From Nocardioides jejuensis (GTDB taxonomy: Bacteria > Actinomycetota > Actinomycetes > Propionibacteriales > Nocardioidaceae): a stretch of 64,000 nucleotides of DNA. Shown piece by piece: positions 11,272-19,320 of the stretch. Where the stretch lies: the NCBI RefSeq assembly GCF_004337475.1, contig NZ_SJZJ01000017.1, positions 58,283 through 122,282 of the forward strand. Reading direction: 5' to 3'. Each line of letters starts with the position of its first letter. Within the stretch, counting starts at the first letter, position 1. A program made the position numbers and the translations under genes. The notes beneath the pieces are model-generated. The model was not told the origin of the DNA. It did not search any database and saw only the letters and a program-made list of their open reading frames with translations.

Positions 11272-11868
11272 TCAGCCGATCTTGCGGGCGGCGCGACGCG
11301 CGGCGAGCTCGTCGCTCGCGCTGCTGGCCGAAGCCGAGTCCTCGGCGCGCTCGCTCGGGAGCTCGGCGAGGGTGCCCTCGATCTCGCGCCAGACGCCACC
11401 GATCGCGATGCCGAAGACGCCCTGACCGCCCTGGAGGAGGTCGATGACCTCGTCGTTGCTGGTGCAGTAGTAGACCGACGCGCCGTCGCTCATGAGCGTC
11501 ACGCGGGTCAGGTCCTCGGTGCCGCGCTCACGCAGCTGCGTGACGGCCGTGCGGATCTGCTGCAGCGAGATGCCGGCGTCGAGAAGGCGCTTGATGACCT
11601 TGAGGACGAGGATGTCGCGGAACGAGTAGAGACGCTGGGTGCCAGAGCCGGTCGCGCCCCGGACGCTCGGCTCGATGAGGCCCGTGCGCGCCCAGTAGTC
11701 GAGCTGGCGGTACGTGATGCCGGCGGCATTGCACGCGGTCGGACCGCGGTAGCCCTGGTCGCTGGGCAGCGGGGACACGTCGTCGGTGAAGAGCAGACCC
11801 TGCTCCTCAGCCTCGCCTGCTGCCATCTCGGCAGCGGCGGTGTCCTTCACACCTTCGTTCAGCTCCAC
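11272..11868 (-). CDS. MerR family transcriptional regulator (Rv1830-like)
   Basis: A 198-residue MerR regulator. After an acidic ~28-residue leader comes a winged-helix domain (QGYRGPTACNAAGITYRQLDYWARTGLI, split by a turn, then SVRGATGSGTQRLYSFRDIL). A helical dimerisation segment follows (ISLQQIRTAVTQLRERG), then a C-terminal region with VYYCTSNDEVIDLLQGGQGVFG. Position next to a bifunctional nuclease and ftsR matches Rv1830 of M. tuberculosis. The GTG start at 11868 is chosen because GGAGG lies 6 nt upstream; the open frame extends to 11964 without such a site. A putative own operator lies at 12013-12037. Confidence 0.88.
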   Translation of the reverse strand: MELNEGVKDTAAAEMAAGEAEEQGLLFTDDVSPLPSDQGYRGPTACNAAGITYRQLDYWARTGLIEPSVRGATGSGTQRLYSFRDILVLKVIKRLLDAGISLQQIRTAVTQLRERGTEDLTRVTLMSDGASVYYCTSNDEVIDLLQGGQGVFGIAIGGVWREIEGTLAELPSERAEDSASASSASDELAARRAARKIG

Positions 11869-12012
11869 GTCGACCTCCGTCGTCTCGCTCCGTTCAGTGC
11901 AACTCCCGGGGGAAGGTCCGCAGGTGGAGGACCACAGCGGTGGAGTTACAACGAAGACACTCAAAGGTAAGGCGGGTCATGGACCGGGTCAACGCGACAC
12001 CCCGGCGTGTCT

Positions 12013-12037
12013 CACCCTCAAGTTGAACGTGAGGGTC
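12013..12037. promoter_or_regulatory. MerR-type dyad, copy 1 (CACCCTC-N11-GAGGGT)
   Basis: CACCCTC (12013-12019) and GAGGGT (12031-12036) flank 11 nt. The inner form ACCCTCA-N9-TGAGGGT is a perfect 7-bp inverted repeat, and the centre AAGTTGAAC resembles the CCTCAAGTT half-site known for MerR-family boxes. It is 145 nt upstream of the MerR start on the minus strand. The same geometry recurs before garA at 13803. Confidence 0.6.
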
Positions 12038-12044
12038 TGTCCGA

Positions 12045-12518
12045 TCAGGGCTCGAAGTCCTCGGGCGTCACGTGGTCGAGGAACTCACGGAACCGCTCGA
12101 CCTCGTCCTCCTGCTCCTCCGGGACTGCCAGGCCTGCCTCGGCGAGCACCTCTTCGGCACAGACGATCCGGGCACCCGTACGCAGCGCCAGCGCGATGGA
12201 GTCGGACGGGCGCGCACTGACCTCGACACCCGACTCGAAGGCGAGCTGGGCGTAGAAGACCCCGTCGCGCATCTCGGTGATGCGGACCTCGGTCAGCGTG
12301 TTGCCCGTGCTGGAGATGACGTCGCGGAGCAGGTCGTGCGTCAGCGGGCGCGGCGGCACGACGCCCTGCTGGGCGAAGGCGATCGCCGTCGCCTCGACCG
12401 CCCCGATCCAGATGGGCACATAGCGGTCACCAGCAACCTCGCGCAACAGCACGATCGGCTGGTTGGAGGGCATCTCGACCCTGACTCCGATGACGTCCAC
12501 CTCGTGCACGTCAACCAC
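12045..12518 (-). CDS. bifunctional nuclease family protein (DUF151, Rv1829-like)
   Basis: A 157-residue single-domain DUF151 protein (VIGVRVEMPSNQPIVLLREV, YVPIWIGAVEATAIA, RPLTHDLLRDVIS, ARPSDSIALALRTGA). The family has plant members reported as bifunctional nucleases, but the bacterial role is not settled. The acidic C-terminal ~25 residues (EEQEDEVERFREFLDHV) are typical of the actinobacterial version. It sits between two MerR genes as in M. tuberculosis Rv1828-Rv1830. The start is a GTG at 12518. Confidence 0.88.
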   Translation of the reverse strand: MVDVHEVDVIGVRVEMPSNQPIVLLREVAGDRYVPIWIGAVEATAIAFAQQGVVPPRPLTHDLLRDVISSTGNTLTEVRITEMRDGVFYAQLAFESGVEVSARPSDSIALALRTGARIVCAEEVLAEAGLAVPEEQEDEVERFREFLDHVTPEDFEP

Positions 12519-12541
12519 CCTACTCGCGCACCGGAGATGGC

Positions 12542-13276
12542 TCAGCGGCTACGGCGCAGGCCGCTCTTGACCAGCGTGGCGTGCAGCCGGACCGAGAGCG
12601 CGGCAACCGACGCGGCAGCCTCCTCGGCCCGCGCTGAGGCAGCGGCGTCGCGACCGTTGCGCAGCGGAGCCGTGACCTGCTCGACCAGCCCGACCTCACG
12701 GTCAGCGGCAGCCTTGAAGGCGCGCAGGTGGCGCGGCTCGATGCCGAACTCGGCGAGCTCGGCTGCGGTGCGCGCGATGAGCAGCGCGTCCTCGTCGTAC
12801 AGGCTGGTGCCGGTGCGTGGACGCACCAGGCCGAACTGCTCGAGCTCGGCGAGCTGCTCCTCGGAGATGCCGGCGATCTTGACCAGCTCCTTGCGCGACA
12901 TCCGCACGTCACCGCGCTGCTGGAAGGACTCGGCACTGGGCATGCCGTCGGGGGCCAGGGCGACGGTCGGGACCGTCGGCACCACGGCAGCGATGGGCGG
13001 CGGCTCGAGACCCCGGTCGATGGCGTCGAGGTGCTCGCCGATCACCTTGAGCGGGAGGTAGTGGTCGCGCTGCATCCGCAGGATGTAGCGCAGCCGCTCG
13101 ACGTCGACCGAGGAGAACTTGCGGTAGCCGGAGGCCGTCCGCTCGGGCTTGATCAGCCCCTCCGCCTCGAGGAACCGGATCTTGGGGATCGTGACCTGGA
13201 AGTCCTCACGCAGCAGGTCCATGACCTGCCCGATGTTCATCCGCGCCGCCGCGGATGCTCCCGGCATTGCCCCCAT
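12542..13276 (-). CDS. ftsR: MerR family regulator FtsR
   Basis: A 244-residue MerR-type protein with an N-terminal winged helix (NIGQVMDLLREDFQVTIPKIRFLEAEGLI, then RTASGYRKFSSVDVERLRYILRMQRDHYLPL). A second helix-turn-helix-like segment follows the linker (MSRKELVKIAGISEEQLAELEQFGL). The arrangement and position next to garA match FtsR of Corynebacterium (Rv1828), which activates ftsZ expression. It starts 2 bp after the garA stop codon, so the two are co-transcribed. The C-terminal ~70 residues are Ala-rich helices. Confidence 0.88.
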   Translation of the reverse strand: MGAMPGASAAARMNIGQVMDLLREDFQVTIPKIRFLEAEGLIKPERTASGYRKFSSVDVERLRYILRMQRDHYLPLKVIGEHLDAIDRGLEPPPIAAVVPTVPTVALAPDGMPSAESFQQRGDVRMSRKELVKIAGISEEQLAELEQFGLVRPRTGTSLYDEDALLIARTAAELAEFGIEPRHLRAFKAAADREVGLVEQVTAPLRNGRDAAASARAEEAAASVAALSVRLHATLVKSGLRRSR

Positions 13277-13278
13277 GC

Positions 13279-13776
13279 TCAGGCCTCGGCGTGACCGGCG
13301 AAGAAGACCAGGCGGTACTTGCCGATCTGGACCTCGTCGCCGTCCTGCAGCGTCACCGAGTCGATGCGATCGCGGTTGACGTAGGTGCCGTTGAGCGACC
13401 CGACGTCCGAGACGGTGTAGGCCGCGCCGTCGCGGCGGAACTCCGCGTGGCGGCGCGAGACGGTGACGTCGTCGAGGAAGATCTCGCTGTCGGGGTGGCG
13501 ACCGGCGGTGACGACCTCGGCGTTCAGGAGGAATCGCGAACCCGCGCTCGGACCCCGCTGGACGACGAGCAGGGCCTGGCCCTCGGGCAGCGCGTCGACC
13601 GCAGCCGACTCCGCCGAGCCGATGCCGCGCTCAGCGGCATCGAACGTGATCGTGGCGGTCGTCTCGCTCTCGCTCTCGCCAACCGGAGCCGCCGTGGGCG
13701 CCAGACGGGTGCCGCACTGGGAGCAGAACCGCGCCTCAGCGGGGTTCTGGTGACCACAGTTCGTGCAATAGGGCAT
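13279..13776 (-). CDS. garA: FHA-domain regulator GarA with N-terminal zinc ribbon
   Basis: A 165-residue FHA protein homologous to GarA/OdhI, which in its unphosphorylated form inhibits 2-oxoglutarate dehydrogenase and controls glutamate synthesis and breakdown. The FHA domain (about residues 60-160) has GRHPDSEIFLDDVTVSRRHAEF and DVGSLNGTYVNR. The kinase-target ETT motif is at residues 38-40. Unlike mycobacterial GarA, the N-terminus is a four-cysteine zinc ribbon (C4, C7, C18, C21). The ATG at 13776 is chosen because GGAGG lies 9 nt upstream; the GTG at 13785 abuts that site. Confidence 0.92.
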   Translation of the reverse strand: MPYCTNCGHQNPAEARFCSQCGTRLAPTAAPVGESESETTATITFDAAERGIGSAESAAVDALPEGQALLVVQRGPSAGSRFLLNAEVVTAGRHPDSEIFLDDVTVSRRHAEFRRDGAAYTVSDVGSLNGTYVNRDRIDSVTLQDGDEVQIGKYRLVFFAGHAEA

Positions 13777-13802
13777 TTCTGCCACCCTCCCTGATCCGGC
13801 AT

Positions 13803-13827
13803 CACCCTCAACGGGAGGTCGAGGGTG
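13803..13827. promoter_or_regulatory. MerR-type dyad, copy 2, upstream of garA-ftsR
   Basis: CACCCTC (13803-13809) and GAGGGTG (13821-13827) flank exactly 11 nt, the same half-sites and spacing as the dyad at 12013-12037. It lies 27-51 nt upstream of the garA ATG. FtsR or the second MerR protein is the obvious candidate ligand. Confidence 0.6.
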
Positions 13828-13841
13828 CTGCCTTCAACGTA

Positions 13842-14228
13842 TCAGCCCTGGAGTGATGCTTCGTAGGCCGCGGCGTCCAGCAAACCGTCGACGTGCGAGG
13901 CGTCCGAAGGGACGACCTCGAAGAGCCAGCCCTCGCCGTACGGGTCGGAGTTGACGAGCTCCGGCGTCGCCTCGAGCGCCTCGTTGCGGGCGACGATCTC
14001 GCCGGCCACCGGGCAGTAGACGTCGGAGACCGACTTGGTCGACTCGAGCTCGCCGATCGCCGCGCCCGCGCCGACCGTGTCACCGACCTCCGGGAGGGAG
14101 ACGTAGACGATGTCGCCCAGCGCGTCCTGCGCGAAGTCCGTGATGCCGACGCGCACCGAACCGGCAGCCTCGCCCGGGGTGCGGACCCACTCGTGCTCGC
14201 TGGTGTACTTCAGGTCGTCGGGGATCAC
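13842..14228 (-). CDS. gcvH: glycine cleavage system H protein
   Basis: A 128-residue lipoyl carrier protein that shuttles the aminomethyl group from GcvP to GcvT. The lipoylation lysine is Lys65 in ELESTKSVSDVYCPV. The start is GTG with AGGAGT upstream on the minus strand. It precedes garA as in Mycobacterium (Rv1826-Rv1827), far from gcvP. Confidence 0.96.
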   Translation of the reverse strand: MIPDDLKYTSEHEWVRTPGEAAGSVRVGITDFAQDALGDIVYVSLPEVGDTVGAGAAIGELESTKSVSDVYCPVAGEIVARNEALEATPELVNSDPYGEGWLFEVVPSDASHVDGLLDAAAYEASLQG

Positions 14229-14283
14229 TGCGACTCCTCAGGAGTTGTCCGCAACAGCATGCGGGGCGGGTTTCACGGGCAGG

Positions 14284-15021
14284 TTAGCGGTCGGAATCGG
14301 GCTGTGCGAACTGGGGCTCGCCGACCGGCACGACCGCATCGACGACGATGTCGTCGTCCTTGGTCGTGGTCAGCTCGCCACCCGCGTCCTCGACCCGCTC
14401 GATGGGTCCGAACGGGAAGTCGAGAGCTCCCTCGAGGGCCGAGGACTCTCCGATCACGTCGATGACGTACGGCGCCGTCACGATCTCGCCACCGACACGG
14501 ATGCCCTCAGCGGAGTCCTCGAACGACGTCTGCGCGGCGACGCGCACCCGGTCGTTGAACTCCATCGCCTCGGCACCCGTGGCACGCAGCTCCTGCACCA
14601 TGTCGAGCAGGATCGCGGCACTCACCTTGGAATCGGGATCCGTGATCGTGATGCGTACGCCGGGGCCGTGGGCGGCCACCGTGCCGGAGAGGATGCCGAG
14701 CGCGATCTCCTCCTGCTTGGCCAGCTTCACCGCGGTCTCGCGACTGCTGGTGCTGGTCTTGAGCCGGTCACGGTCGGTGCGCAGCCGGTCGATCTCCTTC
14801 TCGGCCCGCTCTGTGCTCGATGCGAGACCGTCGAAGGCGCGGACCAGGTCCGCCTGGCGCAGGCCGCTCAGGTCATCGTTGGACTGGCGGGCCACCTGCG
14901 TCGCGGCACCGAAGCCGAGCACGAAGAGCAACCCCGCCACGATCCAGTGGCCCCGGCCGGGTCGGCCGAAGAACGAGGCCCTGATCCGCTCGCGGGCGTT
15001 GTCCTGCTGCTCCTCAGGCAT
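14284..15021 (-). CDS. DUF881 membrane-anchored protein (Rv1825-like)
   Basis: A 245-residue DUF881 protein with one N-terminal transmembrane helix (WIVAGLLFVLGFGAATQVA), a coiled coil (residues ~60-105) and an extracytoplasmic domain (GILSGTVAAHGPGVRITITDP, LLDMVQELRATGAEAMEFNDRVRV, APYVIDVIG). The function is not established. The conserved pairing of two DUF881 genes around sbp suggests an envelope or division role. Its start overlaps the sbp 3' end by 8 nt. Confidence 0.85.
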   Translation of the reverse strand: MPEEQQDNARERIRASFFGRPGRGHWIVAGLLFVLGFGAATQVARQSNDDLSGLRQADLVRAFDGLASSTERAEKEIDRLRTDRDRLKTSTSSRETAVKLAKQEEIALGILSGTVAAHGPGVRITITDPDSKVSAAILLDMVQELRATGAEAMEFNDRVRVAAQTSFEDSAEGIRVGGEIVTAPYVIDVIGESSALEGALDFPFGPIERVEDAGGELTTTKDDDIVVDAVVPVGEPQFAQPDSDR

Positions 15022-15346
15022 GGAAGACGTGCCTCCGGATGGCAGCGGCGTTGGAGAAGATCCGGATGCCGAGGACGACGATGACGCCGGTCGTCAGCTG
15101 GCCGCCGACGCCGAGCTTGTCGCCGAGGAAGACGATCGCCGCCGCGATGAGCACGTTGCTCACGAACGAGACCACGAAGACCTTGTCGTCGAAGATCCCG
15201 TCGAGGAATGCACGGAGCGCGCCGAAGACCGCATCGAGCGCGGCGACGACGGCGATCGGCAGGTACGGCACGAACGGCGTCGGCACGTCGGGCTTGAGCA
15301 GCAGTCCGACGACGACGCCGGCCAGGAGTCCCAGCACTGCGATCAC
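15014..15346 (-). CDS. sbp: small basic family membrane protein (DUF1290)
   Basis: A 110-residue protein with three hydrophobic segments (GLLAGVVVGLLLKP, YLPIAVVAALDAVFGALRAFLDG, VSNVLIAAAIVFLGDKLGVG) typical of the small basic protein family. The GTG start overlaps the upstream DUF881 stop codon (GTGA), so translation is coupled. No biochemical function is known. Confidence 0.88.
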   Translation of the reverse strand: MIAVLGLLAGVVVGLLLKPDVPTPFVPYLPIAVVAALDAVFGALRAFLDGIFDDKVFVVSFVSNVLIAAAIVFLGDKLGVGGQLTTGVIVVLGIRIFSNAAAIRRHVFHA

Positions 15347-16188
15347 GGGGCGACCTCCTCGGTCTTGGCGTCCGCCGGCTTCGCACGCACCAGGTCGGGG
15401 CGCGCGGCTGCGGGCAGACGCAGATTGGTCTGGTTGTTCATGCTGAAGACGAAGCCGAACCGGGAGCGGAGCCCCAGGAAGTCGACACCCGACGAGGTCT
15501 CGACGAAACGGCTCTGCAGGGAGTTGACGTCACCGACCGCCAGCACGACGTACGGCGGGCGGAGGGCGCGGTCGTGGACCAGGATCGCGCTGCCGGCCGT
15601 GCGGATGCCGGTGGTCACCGTGAGCCGGATGCCGTTGATCGAGATCGCCTCAGCACCGGCGGCCCAGAGCCCGTCGACCAGCGTCGCGAGGTCCTCGTCG
15701 CGGACCACGCCGTCGGCGGATCCGTCGGCGGAGTTGTCGAGGCTTGCCTTCACGCCCCCGCCGCGCACCGCGTGGTAGCCCGCGACCGCACCGACGTCGT
15801 CGTTGTGGGCGGCCAGGGAGTTCTCGGTGCGGGTGAGCGACTGCTGGCGTGTGGTCAGCGAGGTGATCTCGTCCTGGAGGTCGCCGATCTCGCGGTTGGC
15901 GTCGCGCAGGCCGTCGCGCTTGAGGCCGATCTGGTGCACCAGCTCGTCGCGCGCCAGGGCGTCAGCGCCCGCGGAGGCCTTGGTCTGGACGGCAGCCACC
16001 ACGAGGAGCAGCCCGAACACGGCGACGATCGCGGCGGCGGGCCAGCGGCGTACTCCCTCGGAGGCGGGCTCGCCCGCGGCCTTCCGCACCTCCGCGACGT
16101 GCTGGTAGTCGACATCCAGCGAGTTGCGGATGACGACGTCGAGCAGCGGCATCGTGACGTGTGCCGGCAGCGGAGCGCGCTCAGGCAT
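15343..16188 (-). CDS. DUF881 membrane-anchored protein (Rv1823-like)
   Basis: A 281-residue DUF881 protein. It has a ~50-residue cytoplasmic N-terminus, one transmembrane helix (AAAIVAVFGLLLVVAAVQTKA), a coiled-coil stalk (residues ~80-125) and the outer domain (YHAVRGGGVKASLDN, LWAAGAEAISINGIRL, PPYVVLAVGD, SRFVETSSGVDFLGLR). The ATG at 16188 overlaps the pgsA-like stop by 8 nt. It forms an operon with the following sbp and second DUF881 gene. Confidence 0.85.
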   Translation of the reverse strand: MPERAPLPAHVTMPLLDVVIRNSLDVDYQHVAEVRKAAGEPASEGVRRWPAAAIVAVFGLLLVVAAVQTKASAGADALARDELVHQIGLKRDGLRDANREIGDLQDEITSLTTRQQSLTRTENSLAAHNDDVGAVAGYHAVRGGGVKASLDNSADGSADGVVRDEDLATLVDGLWAAGAEAISINGIRLTVTTGIRTAGSAILVHDRALRPPYVVLAVGDVNSLQSRFVETSSGVDFLGLRSRFGFVFSMNNQTNLRLPAAARPDLVRAKPADAKTEEVAP

Positions 16189-16780
16189 CCGTACGCGCCG
16201 CCCTCGGGTCGGGCGCCGCGAGGAGCTTGCGCACCTGCCATGCATAGAGCAGGCCGGCCCACCAGTAGAGCGTGATGCCCCACCAGGCGAAGGCCCAGCC
16301 GAAGACGTTGGCCATCGTCGCGCCGACGGACTCGCCCTGCCCGAGGAGCAGCAGCGGGAACGCATAGAGCAGGTTGAACGTCGCAGCCTTGCCGAGGAAG
16401 TGCACCGGCAGCGCGCTGTAGCCGCGCTTGCGGAGGAACGGCACCAGGCACCACAGGAAGAGGTCGCGAGCGGGCAGCAGGACCGCGACCCACCACGGGA
16501 TCACGTCGCGCATCGCGAAGCCGATCACCACGGCCAGGATGTAGAGACGGTCGGCGACCGGGTCGAGGATCTCCCCGAGCGCCGAGCGCTGGTCGAGCCT
16601 GCGCGCCGCGAATCCGTCGGCCCAGTCGGTGACTCCCGCGACCGCGAGGACGCCGAGCGCCCACCAGTCCGCGTGCGGGCCGAGCAGGAGCCACAGGAAG
16701 AGGGGTACGCCGGCCAGCCGCACGAAGCTCAGTGCGTTGGGCAGCGTGAGCACCCGGTTGCTGCGTCGTACTGCCTGCAC
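16181..16780 (-). CDS. pgsA: CDP-alcohol phosphatidyltransferase
   Basis: A 199-residue integral membrane enzyme of phospholipid synthesis. The catalytic signature DG-x2-AR-x8-G-x3-D-x3-D is complete (DGFAAR...GEILDPVADR, residues ~57-79), and there are about five transmembrane helices. It transfers a phosphatidyl group from CDP-diacylglycerol to an alcohol, but the alcohol cannot be told from sequence; the context matches Rv1822 (annotated pgsA2). The start is GTG with GGGGAG very close upstream. Confidence 0.85.
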   Translation of the reverse strand: MQAVRRSNRVLTLPNALSFVRLAGVPLFLWLLLGPHADWWALGVLAVAGVTDWADGFAARRLDQRSALGEILDPVADRLYILAVVIGFAMRDVIPWWVAVLLPARDLFLWCLVPFLRKRGYSALPVHFLGKAATFNLLYAFPLLLLGQGESVGATMANVFGWAFAWWGITLYWWAGLLYAWQVRKLLAAPDPRAARTDA

Positions 16781-16835
16781 GTCTCCCCTGCCGGTCCTGA
16801 TCGTCGTGGCGCGTTGCGTTGAACCCTAGTCGGGC

Positions 16836-17873
16836 TCAGTCCTCGTCGTGGTGAGCCGCGTCGCGAATCTCGCCGACAAGCTCCTCGAGCACGTCCTCGA
16901 GGGTTACCAGACCGATGACCTCGCCGGCATCGCTGACTACCCGCGCCATGTGCGCACCGCGGCGCTGCAGGGTCTCCAGCGCGTCGTGCAGGACGTCGTC
17001 CGGCTGCACGCTCGCGAAGGGGCGGATCCACTTGTCGTCGATCGGACGCAGCCGACGGGCCTCGTCGGTCTCGAGCACGTCCTTGATGTGCACGTAGCCG
17101 AGCCAGTCGCCGTCGTCGCCGGTGACCGGGAAACGCGAGAAGCCCGTCGCGGCACACAGCTCCTCGACGACCGACGCAGCAGCCCCGCGCGGAAGCGTCG
17201 TGACGCCGGCGGGGTCCAGCACGACGGACGTGACCGTCCGCTCGGTGAAGCCAAGGGCACCGGCCAGGCGGCCGTACTCGTCATCCTCGAGCAGGCCCTC
17301 GCCGCGCGACTCCTCCACCAGCGCAGCGACCTCGTCGCGGGTGTAGGTCGAGGAGACCTCCGACTGCAGCTCGACACCCACGAGCCGCAGGATGCCGGCG
17401 GCGAAGGCGTTGACCACCACGATGACGGGGCGCAGCACGACCACGAAGCCCCAGACCGCGGGACCGAGGATCAGCGCCGCGCGGTCAGGGCCGGCGAGCG
17501 CGATGTTCTTGGGGATCATCTCGCCGAGGACGACGTGGAGGTAGACGACCACCATCAGCGCCACGACGAACGAGATCGGGTGCTCCAGGTGCCCCGGCAC
17601 GTGCAGGGCGTGCATCACCGGCTCGAGCAGGCGCGCGACGGCGGGCTCGCCCACCGCACCGAGGACCAGCGAGCAGACGGTGATGCCGAGCTGGTTGACA
17701 CCGATGACGAGGGAGATGTTCTCCATGGCCTTGAGCGTCGTGCGGGCCAGGGCGGAGCCCGCCTCGGCCTTCGGCTCGATCTGGGTACGCCGGGCCGCGA
17801 CGAGCGCGAACTCGGCGCCCACGAAGAACGCGTTGCCGAGCAGCAGCGCGACGGCGAGAAGGACCGCGGTCAT
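16836..17873 (-). CDS. CNNM/CorC-type membrane protein with CBS pair (short form)
   Basis: A 345-residue protein with a DUF21/CNNM transmembrane domain (residues 1-~180; AEFALVAARRTQIE, LGITVCSLVLGAVGEPAVARLL, LGEMIPKNIALAGPDRAA) and a cytoplasmic CBS pair (residues ~200-330; VTGDDGDWLGYVHIKDVL, GLVTLEDVLEELVGEI). The C-terminal CorC_HlyC domain is absent. The family is linked to Mg2+ or other cation transport. It overlaps the upstream paralogue by 4 nt (ATGA), so the pair is translationally coupled, as with Rv1841c-Rv1842c. Confidence 0.88.
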   Translation of the reverse strand: MTAVLLAVALLLGNAFFVGAEFALVAARRTQIEPKAEAGSALARTTLKAMENISLVIGVNQLGITVCSLVLGAVGEPAVARLLEPVMHALHVPGHLEHPISFVVALMVVVYLHVVLGEMIPKNIALAGPDRAALILGPAVWGFVVVLRPVIVVVNAFAAGILRLVGVELQSEVSSTYTRDEVAALVEESRGEGLLEDDEYGRLAGALGFTERTVTSVVLDPAGVTTLPRGAAASVVEELCAATGFSRFPVTGDDGDWLGYVHIKDVLETDEARRLRPIDDKWIRPFASVQPDDVLHDALETLQRRGAHMARVVSDAGEVIGLVTLEDVLEELVGEIRDAAHHDED

Positions 17874-19228
17874 GCGTCATCCCCCTCGGCCTCGGGCTCG
17901 GACTCCTCGACGCTGAGCCGGATCCGGTCGATCCGTCGTCCGTCCATGCGCTCGACGTGCAGCCGCGCCGTACGCCGGAGGGCCGGGTGCTCGGGGTCTG
18001 CGGCGAGGTCGACGACGGCGACGTCGCCGGCCATGGGAACGCGGCCGAGGGTGCGCAGGACCAGTCCGGCGATCGTGTCGTAGTCGTCGTGCTCGGGCAG
18101 CTCGACACCGGTCTCGTCGTCGACCTCGTCGGGCCGCAGCAGACCGGAGAGCGACCAGGAGCCGTCGCGACGCTGGTGCACACGGGCACCCAGACGGTCG
18201 TGCTCGTCGGAGATGTCGCCGACGATCTCCTCGACCACGTCCTCCAGAGTGACGATGCCGGCGTGGCCGCCGTACTCGTCGAGGACGACAGCGAGCTGGA
18301 AGCCCTCGCCGCGCAGCAGGGCAAGAAGCGGGTCGAGGCGCAGCGAGTCAGGCACCACGATCGGCGGCACCATGATGTGGCGCACGCGGGTCGTCGTGCG
18401 CTCGTGCACGGGCAGGGCCACGGCGTGCTTCACGTGGACCGTGCCGACGACCTCGTCGCCTTCGCCGTAGACGGGAAAGCGCGAGTGGCCGGTCTGGCGC
18501 GCCAGCTCGATGACCGCGATGGCGCGGTCCGTCGAGTCGAGGCTGTGCACACGCACGCGCGGCGTCATGATCTCGCCGGCTGTGCGGGCGCCGAACTCCA
18601 CGGAGCGGTCCATCAGCTCGGCGGTGTCGGCATCGAGCGTGCCCTGGTCGGCGGAGCGCTGGATCAGCGACTGGAGCTCCGCGGGGCTGCGTGCAGAACG
18701 CAGCTCCTCCTGAGGCTCCATGCCGAGGCGGCGTACGACCGCGTTGGCGGAGCCGTTGAGGAGCCAGATCGGGAACCGGTTGACGCTCGTGAAGGTCCGC
18801 TGGAAGCGCTGGGTGGACCGAGCAACGGCCATTGGGCGAGCGACGGCGAGGTTCTTGGGGACCAGCTCGCCGAAGACCATCGTGAGCAGCGTGCTCAGCG
18901 TCAGGCCGATGCCGAGCGCGACCGGCCCGACGGCTCCGTGCGGGAGACCCGCGGCCTTCAGCGGCGCGTCCACGATCTCCGAGATCGCGGGCTCGGCGAG
19001 GAAACCGATCGCGAGGTTGGTCACGGTGATGCCCACCTGGGCGCCCGAGAGCTGCGTCGAGAGCGACTTGAGCGCGGTCTGCACTCCCCTCGCTCCGCCG
19101 TCACCCTCGGCTGCGAGCCGGTCGACCTGCCCGCGGTCGACGGTGAGGAACGCGAACTCGGCGGCCACGAAGGCGCCGGCGGCCACGATCAGCAGGAGCG
19201 AGACGACGAGCAGGATCCACGCGGTCAC
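17870..19228 (-). CDS. CNNM/CorC-type membrane protein with CBS pair and CorC_HlyC domain
   Basis: A 452-residue paralogue of the downstream gene with the full domain order: DUF21 transmembrane domain (AAEFAFLTVDRGQVDRLA, MVFGELVPKNLAVARP), CBS pair (PVYGEGDEVVGTVHVKHAV, AVVLDEYGGHAGIVTLEDV) and a C-terminal CorC_HlyC domain (DDYDTIAGLVLRTLGRVPMAGD). The GTG at 19228 is preferred because GGAGG lies 7 nt upstream and it begins the first helix; the frame is open to 19276. The likely role is cation efflux or homeostasis. Confidence 0.9.
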   Translation of the reverse strand: MTAWILLVVSLLLIVAAGAFVAAEFAFLTVDRGQVDRLAAEGDGGARGVQTALKSLSTQLSGAQVGITVTNLAIGFLAEPAISEIVDAPLKAAGLPHGAVGPVALGIGLTLSTLLTMVFGELVPKNLAVARPMAVARSTQRFQRTFTSVNRFPIWLLNGSANAVVRRLGMEPQEELRSARSPAELQSLIQRSADQGTLDADTAELMDRSVEFGARTAGEIMTPRVRVHSLDSTDRAIAVIELARQTGHSRFPVYGEGDEVVGTVHVKHAVALPVHERTTTRVRHIMVPPIVVPDSLRLDPLLALLRGEGFQLAVVLDEYGGHAGIVTLEDVVEEIVGDISDEHDRLGARVHQRRDGSWSLSGLLRPDEVDDETGVELPEHDDYDTIAGLVLRTLGRVPMAGDVAVVDLAADPEHPALRRTARLHVERMDGRRIDRIRLSVEESEPEAEGDDA

Positions 19229-19320
19229 GGGCGGACCTCCGGGGCACGGGGTGGTTGCACAGGCCCTGGGTCGCACTTCACACCCCGCACCCTACTGGCC
19301 TGCGCTAGCGTCACTCCGCG

